The notes beneath the pieces were generated by a model. It did not search any database. It was not told the DNA's origin and saw nothing but the letters and a program-made list of their open reading frames with translations. A program made the translations under genes and the position numbers. This document shows positions 44,015 to 54,539 of a DNA stretch of 64,000 nt, one piece after another. Within the stretch, counting starts at the first letter, position 1. Each line of letters begins with the position of its first letter. This DNA is from Balamuthia mandrillaris (taxonomy: Eukaryota; Discosea; Longamoebia; Balamuthiidae): the NCBI GenBank assembly GCA_031835245.1, contig JAVKOQ010000070.1:1-64000 (forward strand), read 5' to 3'.

Positions 44015-44614
44015 ATGATGACAGATTTTAAATGATATATGATTTCAACAATTTCAAATAAAGAAGATACAGCTATTGAACTTTTAAAAAACAGAATCAA
44101 ATCTGAAGGTTTAGAACAGTACTTTAAAGAAATTAAAAAATTTGAAATTACAACTATTAGTGATAAAGAATATGAAAAAAAATTAAAAGGTGAAAAATAC
44201 GTAGAAAAAAAAGAAAACCTATACAAAGGTTATATTTTTATTAATATGCAAATGAATGATGCAGTTTGATTTATTGTAAGAAATACTCAATATATCACAG
44301 GGCTAATTGGTTCTTCAGGAAAAGGAACAAAACCAACACCAGTTTCTGAAAAACAAATAAGAAAAATGGAAGAAAAACAAAGAGAAAAACTTGTTGAATA
44401 TGCAAAGTTCGGGATTATTAATTCTCCATTTAAAGTAGGAACAGTTGTTGAAATTATTCAAGGTCCATTTATAGGTGAGATTGGTAAAATCTCTTCAGTT
44501 GACTTAGTTAATGCTTCTTCTGCTGTTCAACTTGAAGTATTAGGAAGAAAAACTGAAACTTTAATTGAAAATAAAAATCTAAAAATCATTTCTGATAAAG
44601 TTAATTCAAATTAA
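44015..44614 (+). CDS. nusG: Transcription factor NusG
   Basis: 199 residues. The NGN domain has WYMISTISNKEDTAIELLKN, ENLYKGYIFINMQMND and TQYITGLIGSSGK; the KOW domain has GTVVEIIQGPFIGEIGKISSVD. It binds RNA polymerase and regulates pausing and termination. ATG 44015 and 44018 are both possible. A terminator follows. Confidence 0.95.
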
Positions 44615-44626
44615 TAATAATGTTTT

Positions 44627-44654
44627 AAAAAATAGCAAATTTTTGCTATTTTTT
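44627..44654 (+). terminator. Rho-independent terminator after nusG
   Basis: A 12-bp stem (aaaaaatagcaa pairing with ttgctatttttt) with a short loop and T run, closing the ribosomal/sec block. Confidence 0.85.
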
Positions 44655-44674
44655 GTTTTAATTTTTTAAAAGCT

Positions 44675-45334
44675 ATGATGAAAAAGAAAATAATCAAACA
44701 CAATTAAGTAATTTTAAAAATAACAAATCAAAACGTTTGCAAATATTAAAAGATTTATCTTCTTATGTTTTAAAATTTTCCAAACAACCATTAACTCAAC
44801 AACAAATCAATTTTTTAATTAATAAATATAAAGTTTCTAAAACACTCATTATCTTTTTATTTAATAAAGTTAAAAAATTAGACATTGAACAACTAAGAAA
44901 AAATTCTCAAATTATTGTTAAAAAAGTAGTAAATACAATAAAACCTTTGCTAGAAAAATATTATTTAAGTTTTTGTAAATGAGAAGAAAATCAAGACAAA
45001 ACTCAAGCAAATTGAGTAAATAATTTAGCTTTAAAAAACTTGATAATTTAGACAATTTTAGATATTACAAGAAAAAATGCTATAAAAATGAAGAACTTTT
45101 AATTGAAGTTGAATATTTAATCCATCAAGATTCTGGATTTTGAAACATAGAAAAATCATATAAATTAGTAAATGATTTTTAAACAATTTTAAAAGTAAAA
45201 AAATAGAATTTTATACTTTTGATACAGAAAATTCACAAATTATTTACAAAAGTATTTACAAACAACAAAAACTGTTACAAGTTATAAAATACAAAGTCAG
45301 TTTAAACTACTTTAAAGTACAAAGAGATTTGTAA
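44675..45334 (+). CDS. Hypothetical protein gene, frame interrupted three times
   Basis: No family is recognised. The longest open piece (TTG 44737 to TAG 45049) is helical and Lys/Asn/Ile-rich (LKDLSSYVLKFSKQPLTQQQ). The coding signal goes on to TAA 45332 in other frames (YYKKKCYKNEELLIEVEYLI, IEFYTFDTENSQIIYKSIYK). The breaks coincide with an A run of five at 44681, an AA at 45045 and a T run of five at 45176; at each the flanking frames would meet if the run were one base longer. It is either a dying gene or a victim of undercalled homopolymers. It lies between nusG and the nagA pseudogene. Confidence 0.45.
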
Positions 45335-45398
45335 TTTAAAAAATTTCATAATTTCAGTATTTTTAGCTATATTCATTTATGATTTAACAAAGGAAATT

Positions 45399-46551
45399 AT
45401 GATACTAAAAAATGCATTGATAACTACAAAAGACAAACAATTTTTAGGTTAAATAAGATTAAATCTAGATGGAAAAATTGAACAAATAGGACAAGGAACC
45501 ACACAAGAAGAAGGAATTGACTGTAAGCAAAACGTTTTGCTTACAGCTTTTATTGATTCACATACACATGGTGGATATGGACTTTCTTTTAACAAAATTG
45601 CTGAAACTGATTTTATAAAAAAGTTCTTGAAATACAAACATAATTTGGATAAAAAAAGAAGGTATTGCTGCTGTTTGTGCAACAATAGTAACTGATTCTT
45701 GAAGCAAAATTAAATTATTTAGTGAAAAATTCAATTTAATCCATAATAATTTTGAAAACTTTATACTTAGTTGATATCTTGAAGGTCCTTTTATTTCTAA
45801 AGAAAAAAAGGTGCACATAAAAAAGATTTAATTATTTCAGTTAAAAAATAACATCTAGAATATTTAAAAAATTACTTAAATTTTAGAGCCACAATTGCTA
45901 TTGCGCCTGAAAATAATTCACAATCTATTTTAAAAAAATATAAAGTTGTTTTTGATTTTGCAATTGGACATTCAAATTGTTATAACTTTTCACAAAAACA
46001 TAATTTAGAAACTTTTAAAAGATTTACACATTTTACAATGCTTGTTCGATGTTTAATTAAAGGCAAGAATCATTAGTAAATTTAATTTTAGAAACAAAAT
46101 TAAGTAAAAACTTTTAGTAGAGCTAATCGCAGATGGTTTGCATATTAAAAATTCAACTTTAATTTTTACCTTAGATGGATTAAATATTGATAATGTTTGC
46201 ATAGTTTTTGATTTATTGCCAGAAAAAGGTTTAAAAAATGGAATTTATGATCTTGGACCTTTAAAAGTTGATAAAAAATCAGATTTGTTCTATGTTCATA
46301 ATTCTTCCACAATTGCAGATTCAGGAAAATAGTTTAATAAAGTTCTAAAAAATTTAAAACACAACACTAATATTAGTTGATTAGATTTAGTAAAAGTATC
46401 ATCACACAATGTTGCTAAATCACTAAATTTAACACATTTATATGGTGATATCCAGGTAGATCAATTAGCTAATATTGCTTTAATAGATCAAAATTTCAAT
46501 GTTATTTTTAGTATTATTAATAATAAAAAATATTCAAATAAAAAACTCTAA
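45399..46551 (+). pseudogene. nagA: N-acetylglucosamine-6-phosphate deacetylase pseudogene
   Basis: Clear remnants of NagA: TAFIDSHTHGGYG (metal-binding HxH), LEGPFISKEKK (active-site segment), AIGHSNC, LIADGLHIKNSTL and the C-terminal HNVAKSLNLTHLYGDIQVDQLANIALID. The gene has at least two in-frame stop substitutions (one 18 codons from the start, one near 45849), several frame changes and missing sequence in the middle. The density of lesions shows a truly dead gene. The start with AAGGAAATT is still intact. In living form it removes acetate from GlcNAc-6-P so that amino sugars can feed glycolysis; no nagB is seen nearby. Confidence 0.88.
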
Positions 46552-46884
46552 AATGTTCAAAAATAAAGCATTTTTGTAATATTTACTAAAAAATAAAGTT
46601 CTTCATTTTGCTTTTTAAATCCAAATTTTTCCTATTTTTAAAAATAATAATTATTTTTTTAAAAATTCTAATTTTTAAGCAAAATGATAATTCAAAAGTT
46701 TAAAAATTTTTTCAAAGAATAATTTAATAAAAATTCATTGTGTTTGTTTATTTTTCTTATCTTTTTTATTTTAAAATTTTAAAATAACTTATAATTTAGT
46801 AAATTTTTATAGATTAAGTTAATAAAAAAATATTTAAAAATAAATAATATATTCTATTATGCGCAACAAAGGAAAATAAAATCG
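46552..46884 (+). other. AT-rich intergenic stretch, possible promoter
   Basis: 333 bases with no gene or repeat. A TATAAT at 46790-46795 lies about 90 bases before the HNH gene and may be its promoter; CAAAGGAAAATAAA before ATG 46885 is its ribosome binding site. I see nothing else. Confidence 0.45.
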
Positions 46885-48011
46885 ATGAGTATATCGGCAA
46901 AACAAAAAGATAAGATTTTTGACAATTATTGTAAAAATAAAACTCAATGCCTGGATTTTGCAGGTAGAGAGATTATTAAAGATCACAAGAAAAATTCACA
47001 AGTACAAGAAGAAAACTCTGATCAATTTCCAGGTTTTTGAGATATTGATCATATTATTCCACAAGATATATTTGATAAAATAGATCACTCCAAAATATCT
47101 GTTATTAAAAAGTATCTCAATTCAGAAAAAAATTTGCAACCTGTGCATCGTAAGACAAATGAAGAAAAAGGTAATAATTTACACTTTGTAGCTAATAATA
47201 AAAAGTGAAGAGTTGTTATTAGTCCATATTCTCCAAATTCAACCAAAAAGCAAAAACTTGAAATAATTCTTTTGATCAAAAGCTAATCAATAAACAAATT
47301 GATGTTCAATCATTGATAAAAGTTAAAGAAACAAAGAAAAATCAAGCACAAGGTAATCAAAAAGCTTCAAAAAATAAAAAAGTTGAAATTGAAGCTTTTA
47401 AAAACTTAAATTCATCCGGTGCACTTATTGTTAGTGAACAAAATCAAGCAACATTAGACAAACCCATTCCCACAACCAAATCACTTTTAACTTCGTATAA
47501 AAATCAGTTTCATCTTCTTTTTATATTGATAGATAGAGATTTTAATTTTGATCACTTAAATATGATTGAAGATCTTTTTAAATTAAATGATTTAAAAATT
47601 CAGTTTTACTTTTCTGAACAAAAATTTTCTAATTCAGATTTAAAATTTTTAACAATATTAGTTAAACATAAATTTAATAATAACAACTTTGGTACTATAT
47701 TTGAAAGCATAATCGAAGCTTTATCTTTTCTTGAAAAAGACAAACTTAAATTTTCATTAAAAACTTATCCTATATTTTGATCAATTCAAGCAGTTGAAAT
47801 TAAAGATTTAACTAATTTTAAATCCAATATCTTTGCGCAATTTTACAAATCTCAAGAATCATTTTTAGCTACTAAGAACTTTTTCACCAATGCAAATCTT
47901 TTAGTCTCAAATGAAATTAAAAATTCACTTTCTTTAATTTATAATCTTAATTTAGAGCAATGAAATACAGACAAAAATGCTAAATGGTTTTGATTGAAAA
48001 AACCATATTAA
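46885..48011 (+). CDS. HNH endonuclease-domain protein (frame interrupted)
   Basis: About 375 codons. The N-terminal domain has an HNH pattern: FWDIDHIIPQDIF (the DH pair), NLQPVHRKTNEEKGNN (the N and final H/N). The remaining 240 residues (KNQFHLLFILIDRDFNFDHL, FEKDK-like charged stretches) match nothing I know; they are Phe/Leu/Lys-rich. The first frame stops at TAA 47284 and the second is open from before that point to 48009; they would join with one more T at 47267-47268. It may be a restriction-type or homing-type nuclease, but no methylase is adjacent. Confidence 0.6.
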
Positions 48012-48023
48012 AAGAGAGAAATT

Positions 48024-48836
48024 ATGACAAAATCAGCAACAGTTTTATTTGTAGGTGATATTTTTTCCAAAGTTGGTATAGCTTGCTTTAAAAAACATTT
48101 CCCAATACTAAATCAAAAATATCATTTTGATTTAGTTGTAGTTCAAGGCGAGAATATTTCAGGAAGAAAAGGGCTAAATGAAAAGGATTATTTAGAATTA
48201 AAACAAGCAGGTGTAGATGTTTTTACTTTAGGAAACCATGTTTGATCTAATCCTGATATTTTAAAAATAATTAACAACAACGATATGGTGCGTCCTTTAA
48301 ATATTAATGGGCTTGATTACCCAGGACAAGGAAGTGTAGTTTATAGAAAAAACAACTTAAATTTCCGCATTACTTCACTTTTGGGTATTTCATTTAATGG
48401 TTTGATCAAACCGTGAAAACAAGAATATGCAAATAATTTTTTTGATGCTATTGACGCAGTGATTTTAGATGATGAAGCTGATTTTCATCTTGTTGATTTC
48501 CACGCTGAAACCACTTCAGAAAAAAATGTTTTATCTATTTACTTAAATGGAAAAATTAATGCAATAGTAGGAACACATACACATGTGCAAACTTCTGATG
48601 GAAGAAAATTATCGCAAGGAACACTTTATATAACAGATGTTGGTATGACAGGCCCTAGAAATGAAGCTATTGGTGCTGATTTTTTAAAGGTTTATCAAAA
48701 AATGCGTTATGATAAAATGATCAAATTTACAGCGTCAAATAACTACTCACAATTTAATGCTGTTGTTTTAAAATTAAATACAAAATTGGATAATCAAAGT
48801 ATTGAAGTGATTAATATTATGGATGATATAAACTAA
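48024..48836 (+). CDS. YmdB-family metallophosphoesterase
   Basis: 270 residues. Metal-site motifs are VLFVGDIFSKVG (Asp), VVQGENISGRKG (Asn), FTLGNHVW (GNH), LVDFHAETTSEK (His) and IVGTHTHVQTSDG (GTHTHV). This is the 2',3'-cyclic-nucleotide phosphodiesterase family of Bacillus YmdB. A ribosome binding site AAGAGAGAAATT precedes the ATG. It starts 12 bases after the HNH gene, so it may share its transcript. Confidence 0.92.
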
Positions 48837-48840
48837 ATTA

Positions 48841-48873
48841 AAATACTCTAAAAATTTTTTAGAGTATTTTTTA
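48841..48873 (+). terminator. Terminator after the YmdB-like gene
   Basis: A stem of about 14 bp (aaaatactctaaaaa pairing with ttttttagagtatttt) followed by T, directly after the stop codon. Confidence 0.8.
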
Positions 48874-48951
48874 TAAATGAAGAAAAAAGAAGTAAAGTTG
48901 TTCAAAATAAACAAATATGTTTACTTTGAGATTTTTAAAAAAGTCAAAAAA

Positions 48952-48960
48952 TGATATAAT
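48952..48960 (+). promoter_or_regulatory. Extended -10 promoter of gyrB
   Basis: TGATATAAT at 48952-48960 is a TG-extended -10 box 47 bases before ATG 49008. A TTGAGA at 48926 is too far away (23 bases) to be a normal -35. Confidence 0.65.
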
Positions 48961-49007
48961 TTTTAAATATAAAAAGCACTAGTTACAATTAGTAGTTAGG
49001 AGTGAAA

Positions 49008-50930
49008 ATGTCAAATCAAAATTACGAAGCAGAAAGCATACAAACATTAGAGGGACTCGAACCAGTAAGAAAAAGACCTGGAATGTATATAGGTGGAACT
49101 GGAATTTTACCATTACATCATCTTATTTGAGAAATAGTTGATAACGCAGTTGATGAAGCTTTAGCTGGATTTGCAAATACAATTACAGTTGAAATCACAA
49201 CGGATGGTTATGTAAAAGTCTCAGATAATGGTCGTGGGATTCCAGTTGGTATACATCCAAAACATAACGTCTCAGCAGCTGAAGTTGTTCTAACTGTTTT
49301 GCACGCTGGTGGAAAATTTGATGGAAGTTCTTATAAAGTTTCCGGTGGTCTTCATGGAGTTGGTGCTTCAGTAGTTAATGCTTTAAGTGCTAATTTAAAA
49401 GTATGAATTAAAAGAGATGGCAAGCTTTATTTTCAAGAGTTTGTAGATGGTGGAAAAAAAATAGACGATCTAAAAGTTATAGACACAGTACCTGATTTTT
49501 CAACAGGTACTACCATTATGTTTAAACCAGATTTTACTATTATGGAAGTAAATGATTTTCGTTTAGATATTATTTTAGATCGACTCAAGCAGACTGCTTA
49601 TCTTACAAAAAACTTAAAATTTATTGTCAAAGACCAACGAAATAATTTCGAAAAAGAATTCTTATTTGCTGGTGGAATAATTGATTATGTAAGTGAATTA
49701 ACAAAAGGTTCTGAAAAAGTGCATGATAATATTATTTACTCAGAAGGTGAGATTTCAACCGATCAATATCACACAAAAGCTGAAATTGCTCTACAATATG
49801 TAAAAGAAGATCGTTCTGAAGTTCTAGCTTATACAAACAACATTTACAACCGTGAAGGTGGAACACACGAAACAGGATTGTTTGATGCTTTGTCCAGAAT
49901 TTTAAATAACTATGCTTTAGAAAATAAATTTTTTAAATCAGATCAAGAAAAATTTTCTCGTGAAGACATTAAAGACGGAATGTATGTTGTTGTTTCAATT
50001 AAACATTCAAATCCAATTTTTGAAGGTCAAACTAAAGGAAAATTAAACAACAAAGAAGTTCGTTCTGTAGTTAACAAAATTTTTTCTGAAGTATTTGAAA
50101 GATTTTTAGCTGAAAATCCAGACCAAGCAAGAAAAATTATTGAGCGTAACTTGCTTTCACAAAAAGCAAGAAAAGCAGCTGAGTCAGCTCGTGAAGCGAT
50201 TAAAAGAAAATCACCTTTTGAAATTAATTCATTACCAGGAAAATTAGCTGATTGTACTACAAAAGATGCACAAATTAGCGAACTTTACATAGTTGAGGGT
50301 AACTCAGCTGGTGGAAGCGCTAAAATGGGTCGTGATCGTCATTTTCAAGCTATATTGCCACTTAGAGGTAAAGTAATTAATTCACAAAAAACTAATTTTG
50401 AAAAAGTGCTTAAAAACGAAGAAATTCTCTCTTTAATTACCGCTTTTGGTACAGGTATTGGTGCAGAATTTAATATCAACAAAATCCGTTATTATAAAAT
50501 CATCATTATGACCGATGCCGATTCTGATGGTTCACATATTAGAACTTTACTCTTGACTTTCTTATACAGATTTTTCAAACCATTAATTGAATACGGTTTT
50601 GTTTACATAGCACAACCTCCACTTTACAAAATTTCAGCAAATAAAAAAGTTGTTTATGCATATTCAGATAAGCAAAAAGAACAAATAATTGAACAAGAAT
50701 TTTCAAATCAAAAAGTTAGCATTCAAAGATACAAAGGTCTTGGAGAGATGAATCCAGATCAACTCTGAGAAACCACTATGGACCCAAAAACAAGAAAAAT
50801 GATTCAAGTACAAATTCAGGATGCAATTATTGCTTCACAAGTTTTTGAAGAATTAATGGGAACAGATGTAGCTCCTAGAAAATTATTTATTGAAGAAAAT
50901 GCAAAATATGCAAAAAACCTAGACTTTTAG
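49008..50930 (+). CDS. gyrB: DNA gyrase subunit B
   Basis: 640 residues. ATPase domain: [70 protein letters not shown] and [13 protein letters not shown]. Toprim: [40 protein letters not shown]. The C-terminal [18 protein letters not shown] and KYAKNLDF ends are gyrase-like, and [20 protein letters not shown] fits GyrB rather than ParE. With GyrA it introduces negative supercoils. ATG follows TTAGGAGTGAAA. No gyrA lies next to it in this window. Confidence 0.93.
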
Positions 50931-50942
50931 TATTATAATTCG

Positions 50943-50977
50943 AAATTACAACACGTTTTTGTTGTTGTAATTTTTTA
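50943..50977 (+). terminator. Terminator after gyrB
   Basis: AAATTACAAC pairs with GTTGTAATTT around a loop rich in GTT, followed by T-rich sequence, 13 bases after the gyrB stop. Confidence 0.8.
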
Positions 50978-51020
50978 TTTTTTAAATCAATTAACAAATT
51001 TTATTATTTAAGGAAATATT

Positions 51021-54000
51021 ATGAAAATATCAAAAAAATCTTTAATTATTTTATTAGCTTCAGCTAGTGCCATTACTATTAGTTCGCTTGCTATAGGACT
51101 AGGTGTAGGATTATCAAAACAAAAAGACAAATTTGCTAATTTAGGCTATCAATTAGAATATAGCAACAGACAAGCGCAAGACAATTTATATAGCATATTT
51201 GCAAAAGTCAAATTAGATTCTAAATACAAAAATCAAGTTGTTTTTGCAAAATTTGTAAATGATACTAGTTTAGACAAAATTGTTGCCGTTTCAGTGGATA
51301 ATGAATCTAATGCTTTGGTAAAGTACCCAATAGTTGAAAGCGGATTTACTAGAGTAGTTTATTTATTAAGCGGACTTTATGTTGATAATCAAGCAAAAAC
51401 ATTAATTAAATCTTTTGAACCAGAAGTAAATCTAAAAAACATTATTTTTAAAGCAACAAATGCAGGAAATCAACTAATTTTTAATCCAATGCTTAGTGCT
51501 AATGAAAAGCTTAAATTAACTTTTAAAGACAAAAACAATGCAAAAGAAACAACTTTTGAAGCTTCTACTAATCAAGATGGAGTCATTAATATCGATTCTG
51601 AAAAAATTAATTTACAAGGAAATTATCAACTTGTATCCGCTGTTATAGCTAAAAATAATTATTCACTTGATTTTAATTCACAAGTTATCGAAATGAGTTT
51701 TTTCAAAAAATCAAATCCTGTAGTACCGACTAGCGATGTTATGATCAAAAATGATAAAGTAGCAATAATAAATAAAATTAACACTCTAGAACTTAGTGAT
51801 CATAATTTAAAATTTGAAGCTAATATTAAAGATTTTTCACAACTTGCTTTAGATTATGAAGTAGTTTTAACACTAAAAAATCAAAATAAACCTGCAGAAT
51901 TATTGAAATCAACAGCTAAAATAATGGATAATAAATTAGTGTTTACTTTTGATAATCTTACTTCTAATACAAGTTACCAAATTAGTAATATTTCTTACAA
52001 AAATGATTACACAGACAAAATTCTGCTAGATCCAAGCATAAACAAAACCTTTATAACTAATTCAAAACCACTAGATTTTGATTTTTCAAATTTTGCTTTA
52101 AAAATCAAGGATAATCACTACAAAGTAAATATTAAATTATCAAGTAAAGACAATCTTTTAGAAGCAAATCAAGCAGTAAATGTTGTTTTTACAAGCGAAG
52201 ATAAAACTTTGGAACATCCAGCAAAAATAACACAAGATTCTACTAATGATTACAAAATTGAGCTTGAATTAGATAATTTACAACAAGATCAAATTTATAG
52301 CTTAGAGATGATTAAACTTGCTTTAAAACCAACAAAAGCATTAAAAAATCTAGGAAAAGCACAAGACAATGTTATCTACAATGCAAAAGATGATTTTGAT
52401 AAAATCAGTTTTATTAATGAAAAATGACTAAATATTACATTAACAAGAGAAGTTGATCCAAAAACATTAACTGATAAACACTCATCTTACAAAATCAAGC
52501 TTAATTTTTCAAAAATTACTCCTACATACTTAAATCATAAAATAGCTTTAGAATACCAAAGTAAAAATAATGATTTAGCTACAACTTCTGAAGTAGAAAT
52601 TAAAGATTCAAGCACTTTAGATTACACTTTGGATTTAAATAATTTAGTTGTTAATAAAGAATATGAACTAAAATTCTTGATTTTAAAAGATACTAATAAC
52701 AAAGTTATAAAAATTACAACAAAAGATTTAAACTTAAATGATTCTTTAAAAATCTTGCAAACATTTTCTAATTTTCAAATAAAATCAAGAACAATTAACT
52801 CACTAAATGCTAGTGTTGATATCAATACAGATTTAAATAATTCAAAAGTGGATTTCAGTCAAAATAAACAAGTAAAAGTCTTTTACCAAGAAGTAAATAA
52901 TTCATCAAACACACATCAAATAACTGGTACAATTAAAGATAACAACAACAACAATAAAAAACAACTGGATTTAACATTTAATAATCTAGAATTGAATAAA
53001 AAATATAAAAATTACTAAACTAGAAGTTACTAATTCAGCTAATGATGCACACAATAATATTGTTTTTAATTTGTTTACCCCTTGAGAACTTGAAAATCAG
53101 TTTGAAGTTAGCTCAATTTCAGATTTGAATTTAAAAACAGGACAACTAGATTTTCAAATCAACACTAACATTGATTTAACTAATAGTAAATACAAATTAA
53201 TGTTAAAAAATCAAAACAATCAACAAGTTAAAGAGATAGTTACAAACCAAAAAGATAGTATAACTTTTAATAAACAAACTAATATAATAAGTGTGAAATT
53301 ATCTTCAATTTTTAACCAAGAAGGAAAATACTTAATAGAAAAATTATTAATAGCAAATAATAATAATAATTTTACAAACGCAAAAGAAATTTCACTTTCA
53401 AATAAAAACAAAATTTTAGATATTCAAGCATTAGACAATATTGCATCTAAAGTAAAACAACAACTTGAAAAACTCTCAGATAAATCAATTCCATCTTTAG
53501 TAAATGTACAAACAGTTTCAAATTTAGTAGATGAAAAATACAAAAATCTTTTGCAATTTAGTGAATTTCAAAATGTTAATAATCAAAATGGTTCTTTGAA
53601 ATTAAAATATAATATTGAATATTTAGCTAACACAAGATATTTTGATATTTCTTGAAGCAATCTTAATAAAATTATTGATGATAAAGAATTAAATAAACAC
53701 TGGATTGCTGATGCAACTCAATACGGTAGTTGATGATTGCAATATTACAAACCTGAAAATGTTTTTGCAAATGGTTATTACTGATTTGCTTGACCTGGAT
53801 CTGCAGATATAAAATTTTATGTAAAACCAAGATCTCAAAATCATAATTTTGTAGGTCAAATTAAACTCAAATTTAAAAATCATCCAGATTATTTCTGACC
53901 AGCAAAAGCAGGAGCAGATAAATACATTAAAGATCCTTTTATAGTAAATGTAACTAATAAAAACGGAACTACAACCAAGTTAAGTATAAAACAACAACCA

Positions 54001-54154
54001 ATTCTATCCAGAGATAAATCTATGGTGACTTATACTTTTGATGTAAATGATTATATTTAAAAATATTGAAATTGTTTTCCCAAATGCTCATAATGTAGCT
54101 TATGTAAGTATTTTTGATATTTTCTTAACTACTACACAAAAAGATAATGTATAA
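51021..54154 (+). CDS. Large surface protein, paralogue of the 22737 protein (frame interrupted)
   Basis: About 1044 codons. N-terminal membrane segment SLIILLASASAITISSLAIGLG without a lipobox, then repeated beta-type units (KIMDNKLVFTFDNLTSNTSYQ, LDLNNLVVNKEYELKFLIL). The C-terminal domain is Trp-rich (SWWLQYYKPENVFANGYYWF, then FAWPGSADIKFYV) and corresponds to the same domain of the first protein, including YVSIFDIF against YVSIFKVRF at the end. The frame changes near an A run at 53007-53011 and again near 54056-54063, each one base long rather than short. It may be phase variable, damaged or misread. It follows gyrB but has its own ribosome binding site (AAGGAAATATT). Confidence 0.68.
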
Positions 54155-54502
54155 AATAGAAAATATCAGTATTAAAAACAAATTACAATCTATTAAATAC
54201 AACATTTAGATTTAAAACAACTACAATAAGAGAAATTGTTTATTAAAAATGTTTTAAATCTAGTAAACAAGTTTGAAATATTGCTTATTATAAGTTATAT
54301 AAGGACCAAAGCTTTTTAAAACTACTTTAAAAACGGAATTGAGATATGTTAAAAAACAAAAGTAAATCTAACATAGCAAGAAATTAAAGACTTTTGAAGC
54401 AGTATTAAAGGTGTTAAAAATTAAGCTTTGTGTTAATATATTTAACTAAACAAAATTAGTGAATAATTTTGAAAACACAAAGAAAAAAGAAGTATTTTCA
54501 AC
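54155..54502. other. Intergenic stretch with no supported gene
   Basis: About 350 AT-rich bases between convergent genes. Short open pieces exist, but none has a start with a ribosome binding site or a recognisable motif. It may hold remains of the downstream part of a surface gene. Confidence 0.4.
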
Positions 54503-54535
54503 AAAAAAACCATCTAAAAATTAGATGGTTTTTTT
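54503..54535. terminator. Bidirectional terminator between surface protein and phosphate transporter
   Basis: AAAAAAACCATCTAA pairs with TTAGATGGTTTTTTT around a three-base loop; A and T runs on both sides allow use in both directions between convergent genes. Confidence 0.85.
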
Positions 54536-54539
54536 GTTA

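Noticed and set aside
45449-45818. Minus-strand frames opposite the nagA pseudogene
   Set aside because: The plus strand carries clear NagA motifs, so the minus frames are shadows.
49008-50930. Topoisomerase IV subunit ParE instead of GyrB
   Set aside because: The toprim and C-terminal segments ([28 protein letters not shown]) fit GyrB better. A small doubt remains because gyrA is not adjacent.
54155-54502. Small gene between the second surface protein and the phosphate transporter
   Set aside because: Only short pieces without start signals or motifs are seen.
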